A stretch of DNA of 8,395 nt from NCBI GenBank assembly GCA_900544475.1, contig UQVU01000077.1:1-8395 (forward strand), written 5' to 3'. This document shows positions 1 to 5,513 of the stretch, one piece after another. The translations under genes and the position numbers were made by a program. This DNA comes from an uncultured Butyricicoccus sp. Lineage in GTDB: Bacteria; Bacillota; Clostridia; Oscillospirales; Butyricicoccaceae. Position 1 is the stretch's first letter. Every line of letters begins with the position of its first letter. The notes under the pieces were generated by a model, which was given only the letters and a program-made list of their open reading frames with translations, had not been told where the DNA came from and ran no database searches.

Positions 1-1
1 A

Positions 2-517
2 GAAACCCTGCGGGGCGGCTCGCTCGACCCGGTAATGACCGTGCTGTCTCTGATGGGAAACGGCGGCGCGGTATGGATTGCGACAGCGGTCCTGCTGCTG
101 TTTTTCCGGAAAACGCGGCGCGCCGGCGTTGCGATGCTGCTTGCGCTGGCGGCAGGCTACGTCATCGGCAATCTCTGCATCAAGGAGCTTGTCATGCGGC
201 CGCGGCCGTTCGTGACGCACAGCGACCTTACGGCTCTGCTCGACCCGGGCGACCCGTGGTCGTTCCCCTCGGGGCACGCGCTCTCGTCGTTCGCGGCGGC
301 CACGGCGCTCTGCTGCTTCCACAGAAAGACCGGCGTTCTTGCGCTCGTTCTGGCGGCGCTTATCGCGTTTTCGCGCCTGTACGCGAGCGTGCACTACCCT
401 ACCGATGTTCTTGCGGGTGCGCTCCTCGGCGTGCTGATCGGCCTTGCCGCCGCAGCGCTCGTTGACCGCGTGATGGATGCATTTCATACGATTCGGCTGA
501 GAAAGGGCGATAAATGA
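2..517 (+). CDS. PAP2-family lipid phosphatase (BcrC/PgpB-like), 5' end outside window
   Basis: This is an integral membrane phosphatase of the PAP2 (type 2 phosphatidic acid phosphatase) superfamily. Members dephosphorylate lipid phosphates such as undecaprenyl diphosphate or phosphatidylglycerol phosphate at the outer membrane face. The full tripartite active site is visible: K-x6-RP (Lys codon at 182, ending RPRP), PSGH (about 266-277, inside FPSGHALSSF) and SR-x5-H-x3-D (SRLYASVHYPTD, about 371-406). Hydrophobic helices lie between and after these motifs. An internal ATG at 35 exists, but the frame stays open to base 2 and reads LDPVMT leading into LMGNGG, a typical PAP2 N-terminal region. 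ATG 35 also lacks a well-placed ribosome binding site, so the gene probably begins left of the window; 171 codons are seen. It ends 3 bases before the flippase gene, which suggests one transcript. The substrate cannot be fixed from sequence; undecaprenyl diphosphate is a reasonable guess. Confidence 0.9.
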   Translation, partial: ETLRGGSLDPVMTVLSLMGNGGAVWIATAVLLLFFRKTRRAGVAMLLALAAGYVIGNLCIKELVMRPRPFVTHSDLTALLDPGDPWSFPSGHALSSFAAATALCCFHRKTGVLALVLAALIAFSRLYASVHYPTDVLAGALLGVLIGLAAAALVDRVMDAFHTIRLRKGDK

Positions 518-520
518 CCA

Positions 521-1948
521 ATGAATCAGTATAAACGTCTGCTCAGCAACACCTTTATCTTCGCTGTCGGCACATTCAGTTCAAAGATTCTTGTTATTCT
601 GATGCTGCGCTTCTATACCGGCGTGCTCACGCAGGACGAGATGGGTGTTGCCGACCTTATCATCAAAACCACCAGCATTCTGTACCCGGTCGTGTCACTG
701 TCTATCGGACAGGCGGTCATTCGCTACGGCCTGGAGCGCAGACGGCGCAAGCATGATGTGTTCACCATCGGTCTGCTGACCGTTGCGTGCGGCTTTCTTA
801 TCGCACTGCCGTTCAATCCCCTGCTGAAGCTCGTACACTATAACACCTCGGCAGGCGCGACCGGTTCGCTGCTCGACTACCGCTTCCTGATTTACCTGTA
901 TGTGCTGACCTCGTGTACGCAGAACGTCTGCGGTCAGTTCATCCGTGCGCTCGGCTATGTGCGGCTGTACGCCATCGACGGCATCTTCCGCACGTTTACG
1001 ACCATCGTGCTCAACATCCTGTACCTCAAGGTGTTCCAGTGGAACATCTTCGGCTACGTGTTCTCGATCATCTGTTCGGATGCGCTTTCGACCGTGTGCC
1101 TGTTTGCAATTGCGAAGCTCTGGAAGTATTTCCGCCCAAGAAGGCTCAACTTCTATCTCTGGCGCGGCATGCTCGTCTATGCGCTGCCGCTCGTGCCGGA
1201 CGCTATTCTCGTCTATATCATCGGCTTTTCCGACCAGGCGTTTCTTGCGTCCATGCAGAACACCTCGGTCAGCGCGATCTACTCGATCGCCTACCGCGTG
1301 CCGACGCTTATCGCGCTCGTAGCGTCCATCTTCATCGACGCATGGCAGTTGTCCATGGTCAACAACAACACCAAGGACGAGCAGATCGAGTTCTTCTCGA
1401 CCGTCGGCAACACCTACTCGGCCATCGTGTTCATCATCGCCTCGGGCGGCATCATGTGCGCAAAGCTCGCCATGACCGTGCTCGCGGTGAAGAACTACTA
1501 TATCGGCTGGACGTTCATCCCCATTCTGGCCATCGGCGCAGGCTTCAACTGCCTGTCGAGCTTCCAGAAGAGTGTGTACCTGCTGGAAAAAAAGACCGTG
1601 CCGTCTTTCCTCTCGACCGCGTTCTCAGCCGTTATCAACATCGTGCTGAATGCCCTGCTGATTCCGCGCTACGGCGGAACGGGCGCGGCAGCCGCGACGC
1701 TCATCAGCTATGTCGCGCTGTTCATCTACCGCGCACTCGACAGCCGCCGGTTCATGCCGATCCACTGGAAGGGCTCCCGTCTGGGGCTTACTGTGCTGCT
1801 GCTCGCCGTACAGGCGGTGCTCATGCTGATGGAGCCGCCGCTCTGGCTCATCTGGCAGCTGCTGCTGTTCGGTGCGGTCGGTCTGCTGGGCGGCCGCGAG
1901 CTGACGGCAGCGTTCATGAAGCTGCTGCATCGTCACAGCAAAGCGTAA
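521..1948 (+). CDS. MATE-like oligosaccharide/polysaccharide flippase (Wzx/PST type)
   Basis: This is a 475-residue, very hydrophobic polytopic membrane protein with roughly 12-14 predicted helices by eye, the usual size of the polysaccharide-transporter branch of the MOP/MATE superfamily. These proteins flip undecaprenyl-linked oligosaccharides across the cytoplasmic membrane. The N-terminus is typical: MNQYKRLLSNTFIFAVGTF followed by a segment with FYTGVLTQDEMGVADLI. A polysaccharide-biosynthesis C-terminal-like region is visible (LLEKKTVPSFLSTAFSAVIN and IPRYGGTGAAAATLISYVAL). The ATG lies 3 bases after the PAP2 stop. The purine-rich GAAAGGG at 501-507 is a distant, weak ribosome binding site, so translational coupling is likely. 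No glycosyltransferases are visible, so the glycan is unknown. SpoVB- or MurJ-like roles cannot be excluded, but the general oligosaccharide flippase family fits best. A strong terminator follows at once. Confidence 0.85.
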   Translation: MNQYKRLLSNTFIFAVGTFSSKILVILMLRFYTGVLTQDEMGVADLIIKTTSILYPVVSLSIGQAVIRYGLERRRRKHDVFTIGLLTVACGFLIALPFNPLLKLVHYNTSAGATGSLLDYRFLIYLYVLTSCTQNVCGQFIRALGYVRLYAIDGIFRTFTTIVLNILYLKVFQWNIFGYVFSIICSDALSTVCLFAIAKLWKYFRPRRLNFYLWRGMLVYALPLVPDAILVYIIGFSDQAFLASMQNTSVSAIYSIAYRVPTLIALVASIFIDAWQLSMVNNNTKDEQIEFFSTVGNTYSAIVFIIASGGIMCAKLAMTVLAVKNYYIGWTFIPILAIGAGFNCLSSFQKSVYLLEKKTVPSFLSTAFSAVINIVLNALLIPRYGGTGAAAATLISYVALFIYRALDSRRFMPIHWKGSRLGLTVLLLAVQAVLMLMEPPLWLIWQLLLFGAVGLLGGRELTAAFMKLLHRHSKA

Positions 1949-1955
1949 AACGACC

Positions 1956-1996
1956 AAAGCGCTTCGGAGTAAAACGCTCCGGGGCGCTTTTCTTCT
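1956..1996 (+). terminator. Intrinsic terminator after the flippase gene
   Basis: A 14-base-pair stem is formed by 1956-1969 (AAAGCGCTTCGGAG) and 1977-1990 (CTCCGGGGCGCTTT). It includes two central G-U pairs, and the loop at 1970-1976 is 7 nt. The 3' arm runs straight into the T-rich tract TTTTCTTCT. It starts 7 bases after the flippase stop, so it ends the PAP2-flippase unit and insulates it from the queuosine operon. Confidence 0.9.
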
Positions 1997-2038
1997 GCCG
2001 TGCATTCTGCCGAAAAAACGGAAATGTGAGGCTTTTGC

Positions 2039-2067
2039 TTGCTTTTCGGCCGCAGATGCGCTATACT
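2039..2067 (+). promoter_or_regulatory. Candidate sigma-A promoter of the queT-queF-queC operon
   Basis: The -10 element TATACT at 2062-2067 matches TATAAT at 5 of 6 positions. The -35 candidate TTGCTT at 2039-2044 has only the TTG matching, but it sits exactly 17 bases upstream. Transcription would start near 2074 and give a leader of about 140 nt containing the riboswitch. It lies downstream of the previous unit's terminator and upstream of the aptamer, where a promoter is required. The weak -35 limits confidence. Confidence 0.55.
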
Positions 2068-2109
2068 ATATGGCGTGCTGTTCGGCATATTGCTTCCGGA
2101 TATGGAAAT

Positions 2110-2147
2110 GACAGTTCGAAACCATCCTGTCGTTAAACAAAACTAGG
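2110..2147 (+). ncRNA. preQ1-I riboswitch aptamer
   Basis: This is a compact H-type pseudoknot aptamer that binds prequeuosine-1. Helix P1 is perfect: GACAG (2110-2114) with CTGTC (2127-2131). The 12-nt loop L1 (2115-2126) starts TTC and ends in a C just before the 3' arm of P1, the position that pairs with the ligand in this class. The A-rich tail 2132-2147 reads GTTAAACAAAACTAGG, very close to tails of known preQ1-I aptamers. Pseudoknot helix P2 can be drawn tentatively between loop bases C2117/G2118 and tail bases G2146/C2143. Arm lengths and the 12-nt loop equal those of the Bacillus subtilis queC aptamer as I recall it. It lies about 65 bases upstream of a preQ1 transporter gene and two queuosine genes, exactly where this riboswitch is expected. 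Confidence 0.9.
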
Positions 2148-2187
2148 GACAACGGAACAGAAACCATCAGTTTCTATTTGTTGTTGT
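2139..2187 (+). promoter_or_regulatory. Putative expression platform (attenuator) of the preQ1 riboswitch
   Basis: A short hairpin AGAAAC (2159-2164) / GTTTCT (2170-2175) with a 5-nt loop is followed by the U-rich run ATTTGTTGTTGT. An outer ACAAC (2149-2153) / GTTGT (2183-2187) pairing can extend it across an internal loop. The aptamer tail AAACT (2140-2144) can instead pair with AGTTT (2169-2173), which would break the hairpin. This gives mutually exclusive folds: ligand-bound aptamer with terminator, or free tail with antiterminator. The stem is short and A-U rich, so termination strength is doubtful. I saw no sequence upstream that would clearly pair with the ribosome binding site, so translational control looks less likely. 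Confidence 0.4.
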
Positions 2188-2198
2188 ACGCATTATTT

Positions 2199-2205
2199 GG
2201 AGGTG
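2199..2205 (+). promoter_or_regulatory. Ribosome binding site that sets the queT start
   Basis: GGAGGTG lies 8 bases before the ATG at 2214 and is a near-ideal Shine-Dalgarno sequence. An in-frame TTG at 2178 would extend the protein by 12 residues. That extension would place this Shine-Dalgarno inside the coding region and overlap the riboswitch's U-rich tract, so 2214 is preferred. Confidence 0.88.
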
Positions 2206-2213
2206 AACGAAAT

Positions 2214-2717
2214 ATGGTGAAAGAAAATATGAGCAAGGCGCAAAAGCTGACGTTTTCTGCAATGATCATGGCGCTCTACATCGTCGTGCTGTACTTTACG
2301 CAGAGCTTTTCCTTTGGTGCTTATCAGATTCGTATCGCGACTTCGCTTTACGCCCTTTCCTACCTGTTTCCGTTCCTGGTTTTGCCGCTTGGTTTCGCAA
2401 ATTTCATCGCCAACATGCTGTTCGGCGGGCTCGGCCTGCTTGACATGTTCGGCGGCTGTATCGTCGGTATTGTAGCGACTGCCATCATCGTGTTGATCCG
2501 CCGTCAGGGCTGGAATCGGTGGCTGATGGTCGTTCCGATCGTCCTCGTACCGGGACTCGGCGTATCGACCTACCTTTCCTATCTGCTGCACATGCCCTAT
2601 GGTGCGCTTGCACTCAGCCTCTGCATCGGTCAGGTCATCCCGGCCATCTGCGGCGTTGTGCTCGTCAATGTATTGCAGCGTGCGCTTTATCCGAAAAAGA
2701 TAACGAGCGCAGACTGA
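2214..2717 (+). CDS. queT: QueT-family queuosine-precursor (preQ1) transporter, ECF S-component
   Basis: This is a 167-residue hydrophobic membrane protein matching the QueT family, the substrate-binding (S) subunit of an energy-coupling-factor transporter predicted to import preQ1 or a related deazapurine. After a short basic N-terminus ([14 protein letters not shown]) there are about five to six hydrophobic segments. The family-like stretch [17 protein letters not shown] (about 35-50) leads into [20 protein letters not shown] (about 58-77), and the tail ends KKITSAD. No EcfA, EcfA' or EcfT gene is in the window, so it presumably shares a general ECF module encoded elsewhere. It is first in an operon with queF and queC behind a preQ1-I riboswitch, which strongly supports the substrate class. 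Whether it prefers preQ1, preQ0 or queuine cannot be told from sequence. Confidence 0.9.
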   Translation: MVKENMSKAQKLTFSAMIMALYIVVLYFTQSFSFGAYQIRIATSLYALSYLFPFLVLPLGFANFIANMLFGGLGLLDMFGGCIVGIVATAIIVLIRRQGWNRWLMVVPIVLVPGLGVSTYLSYLLHMPYGALALSLCIGQVIPAICGVVLVNVLQRALYPKKITSAD

Positions 2718-2745
2718 TTTCAAGATAAAAGGAGAAAATGCAACC

Positions 2746-3243
2746 ATGACCGGAAGAAATAAAGAAGAACTGAACGGCGTCACGCTTCTGGGCAACCAGA
2801 AGAACAAGTATCCGACCGACTACGCGCCGGAAATGCTTGAGTCGTTCCCGAACAAGCATCCGGAGAACGATTATTTTGTCAAATTCAACTGCCCGGAGTT
2901 CACGAGCCTGTGCCCGATGACCGGCCAGCCGGACTTTGCGACCATCTACATCTCCTACGTGCCCGGTGAGCGCATGGTGGAGAGCAAGTCGCTCAAGCTG
3001 TATCTGTTCAGCTTCCGCAACCACGGCGATTTCCATGAGGACTGCGTGAACATCATCATGAAGGACCTCATCAAGCTGATGGATCCGAAGTACATCGAGG
3101 TCTGGGGCAAGTTTACCCCGCGCGGCGGCATCTCCATCGACCCGTACTGCAACTACGGCAAGCCGGGTACGCGTTGGGAGCAGGTCGCATTCGACCGCCT
3201 CGCGCATCATGACCTCTATCCGGAGAAGGTGGACAACCGATGA
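2746..3243 (+). CDS. queF: NADPH-dependent 7-cyano-7-deazaguanine (preQ0) reductase
   Basis: QueF is cytosolic and reduces the nitrile of preQ0 to the aminomethyl group of preQ1 using NADPH, the step before insertion into tRNA. At 165 residues it is the short, unimodular (YkvM-like, Bacillus type) form of the tunnelling fold. The QueF motif ESKSLKLY is at 79-86. The catalytic Cys is C56 ([14 protein letters not shown]), with Asp63 as proton donor and Glu98 (HEDC) as substrate-binding residue, each one position from Cys55, Asp62 and Glu97 of the Bacillus enzyme. The Shine-Dalgarno AAGGAG ends at 2734, 11 bases before the ATG; a nearer ATG at 2738 is out of frame. It lies 28 bases after queT, and its stop overlaps the queC start (ATGA), so translation is probably coupled. 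Confidence 0.97.
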   Translation: MTGRNKEELNGVTLLGNQKNKYPTDYAPEMLESFPNKHPENDYFVKFNCPEFTSLCPMTGQPDFATIYISYVPGERMVESKSLKLYLFSFRNHGDFHEDCVNIIMKDLIKLMDPKYIEVWGKFTPRGGISIDPYCNYGKPGTRWEQVAFDRLAHHDLYPEKVDNR

Positions 3244-3929
3244 GTGAAAAGGCTATGGTGCTCTGTTCGGGCGGCGTGGACAGCACGACCTGTCTGGCGC
3301 TCGCTATCGAGAAATACGGCAGAGAAAACGTCAGTGCGCTTTCCATCTACTACGGCCAGAAGCACGTAAAGGAAATCGAGGCCGCGAAGAAGGTGCTCGA
3401 ATATTACGGTGTCGAGGGCACGTCGCTCGACCTGACGCCGGTTTTCGCGTACAGCGACTGCTCGCTGCTGTCGCACTCGACTGAAGAGGTTCCCGAGGAG
3501 AGCTACGCGGAGCAGCTTAAAAACACCAACGGGAAACCGGTTACGACCTATGTTCCCTTCCGGAACGGACTGTTTCTGTCGGCGGCGGCGAGTGTCGCGC
3601 TGTCGAAGGATTGCAGCGTGATCTACTACGGTGCGCATCACGATGACGCCGCCGGAAACGCCTACCCGGATTGCAGCGAAGCGTTCGTTCAGGCAATGAA
3701 CCGTTCGGTGCAGGAAGGCACGGGCGGCGCGCTGCGCATCGAAGCGCCGTTTGTCCGCTGGAACAAGGCGCAGATCGTCAAGGAGGGCCTGCGGCTCGGC
3801 GTTCCCTATGAGCTGACATGGAGCTGCTACGAGGGCGGAGACAAGCCCTGCGGCCGCTGCGGCACCTGTCTGGATCGTCTGCGTGCGTTCGAAGCGAACG
3901 GCGTGAGCGACCCGGCGATGAAAGACTAA
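3240..3929 (+). CDS. queC: 7-cyano-7-deazaguanine (preQ0) synthase
   Basis: QueC converts 7-carboxy-7-deazaguanine and ammonia to preQ0 with ATP. It belongs to the PP-loop (adenine nucleotide alpha-hydrolase-like) ATPases. The PP-loop SGGVDS is at residues 10-15. Further family motifs are [18 protein letters not shown] and [16 protein letters not shown]. The C-terminal zinc site is intact, with Cys196, Cys204, Cys207 and Cys210 in [19 protein letters not shown]. The length of 229 residues is normal for the family. The ATG overlaps the queF TGA by 4 bases (ATGA), with AGGTGG at 3227-3232 as ribosome binding site. Its substrate requires QueD and QueE, which are not in this window. A strong terminator follows directly, so queC is the last gene of the operon. 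Confidence 0.98.
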   Translation: MSEKAMVLCSGGVDSTTCLALAIEKYGRENVSALSIYYGQKHVKEIEAAKKVLEYYGVEGTSLDLTPVFAYSDCSLLSHSTEEVPEESYAEQLKNTNGKPVTTYVPFRNGLFLSAAASVALSKDCSVIYYGAHHDDAAGNAYPDCSEAFVQAMNRSVQEGTGGALRIEAPFVRWNKAQIVKEGLRLGVPYELTWSCYEGGDKPCGRCGTCLDRLRAFEANGVSDPAMKD

Positions 3930-3931
3930 AG

Positions 3932-3976
3932 AGAGAAAGCCTGCTGTTTTCCAAACGGAACGGCAGGCTTTCTTTT
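3932..3976 (+). terminator. Intrinsic terminator after queC
   Basis: A perfect 10-base-pair stem, GAAAGCCTGC (3935-3944) with GCAGGCTTTC (3963-3972), is extended outward by A-T pairs. Inside it, TTCC and GGAA can pair around an AAAC loop. It is followed by TTTT at 3973-3976. It begins a few bases after the queC stop and isolates dpaA-dpaB from the queuosine transcript. Confidence 0.92.
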
Positions 3977-3982
3977 ATGCTG

Positions 3983-4010
3983 ACAACTCTCCCTCGCGCG
4001 GCATAGACTG
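3983..4010 (+). promoter_or_regulatory. Candidate sigma-K-type (mother-cell sporulation) promoter of dpaA-dpaB
   Basis: The Bacillus sigma-K consensus, as I know it, is AC(A/C), 16 bases, then CATAnnnTA. Here ACA at 3983-3985 is followed by exactly 16 bases and then CATAGACTG at 4002-4010, matching all fixed bases but the last. A G precedes CATA, as is common. The same -10 also resembles the sigma-E element CATACA(A/C)T with one mismatch. The predicted start, near 4016, would leave a very short leader in front of the GGAGG at 4017-4021, which counts against it. The Bacillus dpa (spoVF) operon is sigma-K dependent. Only about 50 bases separate the upstream terminator from dpaA, so a promoter is expected here. 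Confidence 0.45.
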
Positions 4011-4028
4011 ACGCGAGGAGGTTTTGCT

Positions 4029-4898
4029 ATGGGAAAGAGCTTGAAACTGGCGATTGTTGGCGGCGATGAACGGCAGGCGTACCTCGCGCGGCTTGCGCAG
4101 GCGGATGGACACAGCATCCGCACGTTTGCGCTCGAACGGGCGGAGAACGTCCCCCGCTCCCCTGACCTTGCATCGTGCCTTACGGGCGCGGATGCCGTGC
4201 TGCTGCCCGTTCCGGTGACACAGGGGGAAAACCTGCTGCGTGCTCCGCTGTCGGATACGAAAACCGACATCATGCAGGTGCTTGACGCGATACCGTCCGG
4301 GACGCTGACGCTTGGCGGCGCGGTGCCGTTCCGCCTGCACGCCCGTGCGGTTCAAAACGGTGTGCGCCTGACGGACTGCCTCGCACGGGAGGAGCTTGCG
4401 ATACGCAACGCTGTGCCGACCTGTGAGGGCGCCTTGCAGATCGCCATGGAGCAGACCGACCGGACGATACAGGGCGCGAGAGCGCTTGTTGTCGGCGCGG
4501 GACGCATCGGTTTTCTGCTTGCGCAGCGGCTGCACGCCCTCGGTGCGGAGGTCACGGTGTCGGTTCGGTCACTGAGAGACCGGGCTCGTATCGAGGCACA
4601 GGGCTGGACGGCGGTCGAAACGGCGAAGCTCGCCGAGGTCGTTCCCGAGATGGAGCTGATTTTCAACACCGTTCCGGCGCCGGTTCTGACGAACGACGCT
4701 ATGCGGGCGCTGCTGCCGCCCTGCATCGTGATCGACCTCGCGTCCCTGCCGGGGGGCGTCGCGCCGGATGCCGAGCCTGCGGCCGGATGCCGGGTGCTTC
4801 ATGCGCTGTCGCTTCCCGGAAAGGTCGCGCCGCGCTCGGCGGCCGAGGCGATTTACATGACCGTCACCGCGATCCTACGTGAGGAGGGACTGCTTTGA
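4029..4898 (+). CDS. dpaA: Dipicolinate synthase subunit A
   Basis: DpaA (SpoVFA), with DpaB, oxidises dihydrodipicolinate from the lysine pathway to dipicolinic acid in the mother cell. Dipicolinate then fills the spore core as its calcium chelate. At 289 residues it is close to the Bacillus length. The N-terminal LKLAIVGGDERQAYLA (5-20) is characteristic. The family stretch NAVPTCEGALQIAME (127-141) precedes an NAD(P)-binding Rossmann motif VVGAGRIG (154-161). The signature SLPGKVAPRSAAEAIYMT is near the C-terminus (261-278). The start is fixed by GGAGG at 4017-4021, 7 bases before the ATG. The stop overlaps the dpaB start by 4 bases. Unlike the Bacillus cluster there is no asd, dapG or dapA downstream, so lysine-pathway genes must be elsewhere. 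Its presence marks the organism as a probable spore former. Confidence 0.96.
   Translation: MGKSLKLAIVGGDERQAYLARLAQADGHSIRTFALERAENVPRSPDLASCLTGADAVLLPVPVTQGENLLRAPLSDTKTDIMQVLDAIPSGTLTLGGAVPFRLHARAVQNGVRLTDCLAREELAIRNAVPTCEGALQIAMEQTDRTIQGARALVVGAGRIGFLLAQRLHALGAEVTVSVRSLRDRARIEAQGWTAVETAKLAEVVPEMELIFNTVPAPVLTNDAMRALLPPCIVIDLASLPGGVAPDAEPAAGCRVLHALSLPGKVAPRSAAEAIYMTVTAILREEGLL
4883..4897 (+). promoter_or_regulatory. Ribosome binding site and TTG start of dpaB
   Basis: GGAGG at 4883-4887 lies within the last codons of dpaA, 7 bases before a TTG at 4895. The arrangement TTGA makes the dpaB start overlap the dpaA stop TGA (4896-4898). The next residues RIGFAMTGS match the family N-terminus, so the TTG is the start rather than a downstream codon. 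Confidence 0.88.
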
Positions 4899-5467
4899 GA
4901 ATCGGATTTGCCATGACAGGCTCGTTCTGCACCTTCTCGAAGGCACTAGACGCCATGGAGAGGCTTGTTTCTCTCGGGCACAATGTAACGCCTGTGCTCA
5001 GCGAACACGCGGGCGCGATGGATACGCGGTTCGGCACGGCAAAGACGCTGCGGGAGCGCGTGACGGAAATCTGCGGCGTGTCCCCCATCGACAGCATCAC
5101 AGCCGCCGAGCCGATAGGCCCCAAGGCGATGTTTGACATTCTCGTTGTCGCGCCGTGCACGGGAAACACGATGGCGAAGCTTGCGCACGGTATCACGGAT
5201 ACGACAGCAACGATGGCGGTAAAGAGCCATTTGCGCGGAGAGAGACCGGTCGTTCTCGCACTTTCCACCAATGATGCGCTCGCAGGGTCGGCGGAGAACA
5301 TCGGGCGGCTGCTGAACCGGCGGCACTATTTCTTTGTGCCGTTCGGACAGGACGCCCCGGAGAGCAAGCCGCGGTCGCTGACGAGTAAGCTCGACCTGCT
5401 GCCGCAGACGATAGCGTGCGCCATGGAGGGACGGCAGATACAGCCGATACTTGCAGGAGATATGTGA
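4895..5467 (+). CDS. dpaB: Dipicolinate synthase subunit B
   Basis: DpaB (SpoVFB) is a flavoprotein-fold subunit that pairs with DpaA to make dipicolinate. At 190 residues it is near the Bacillus length, lacking only a few N-terminal residues. Flavoprotein-family motifs are visible: IGFAMTGSFCTFSKAL (3-18), TRFGTA (44-49), IDSITAAEPIGPK (65-77), the phosphate-loop-like VVAPCTGNTMAKLA (84-97) and LALSTNDALAGSAENI (121-136). The C-terminal family block FVPFGQDAPESKP (147-159) is followed by LDLLPQTIACAMEGRQIQPI. It begins with TTG and overlaps dpaA, implying coupled translation at about equal amounts. The gene ends 9 bases before a bidirectional terminator shared with the convergent lipid kinase gene. 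Confidence 0.96.
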   Translation: MRIGFAMTGSFCTFSKALDAMERLVSLGHNVTPVLSEHAGAMDTRFGTAKTLRERVTEICGVSPIDSITAAEPIGPKAMFDILVVAPCTGNTMAKLAHGITDTTATMAVKSHLRGERPVVLALSTNDALAGSAENIGRLLNRRHYFFVPFGQDAPESKPRSLTSKLDLLPQTIACAMEGRQIQPILAGDM

Positions 5468-5473
5468 GAGGAT

Positions 5474-5513
5474 AAAAAAGTCCGCAGGTTTGCGCCCTGC
5501 GGACTTTGCTTTA
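5474..5513. terminator. Bidirectional intrinsic terminator between dpaB and the lipid kinase gene
   Basis: A perfect 12-base-pair stem is formed by AAAGTCCGCAGG (5477-5488) and CCTGCGGACTTT (5496-5507), with a 7-nt loop. Read on the minus strand, the 3' arm runs into six T's (complement of 5474-5479), a strong terminator for the lipid kinase gene, whose TAA is the complement of 5511-5513. Read on the plus strand, the stem is followed by GCTTTATT, a less regular but usable U-rich tract for dpaB. Confidence 0.95.

Noticed and set aside
2082..2104. CATAT/ATATG inverted repeat in the riboswitch leader
   Set aside because: A 5-bp A-T-rich stem with a 9-nt loop is too weak and common to call a feature.
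913..2136. A 407-codon open frame on the + strand overlapping the flippase gene
   Set aside because: It lies in another frame of a clear membrane-protein gene, is rich in Arg/His/Ala/Pro as expected of a GC-rich shadow, runs through the terminator and promoter region, and has no family motifs.
2178..2213. Upstream TTG start giving a 179-residue QueT
   Set aside because: The strong GGAGGTG at 2199-2205 points to ATG 2214, and the extra 12 codons would overlap the riboswitch's U-rich tract.
3608..3678. Direct repeat GGATTGCAGCG within queC, two copies about 60 bases apart
   Set aside because: Both copies encode conserved residues (KDCSV and PDCSE) of an intact enzyme. An 11-base match here is explained by shared codons and chance.
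3992..4092. Repeated CCTCGCGCGGC before and inside the start of dpaA
   Set aside because: One copy is in the leader and one codes for ordinary DpaA residues. There is no further similarity around them, so chance in GC-rich sequence is the simplest explanation.
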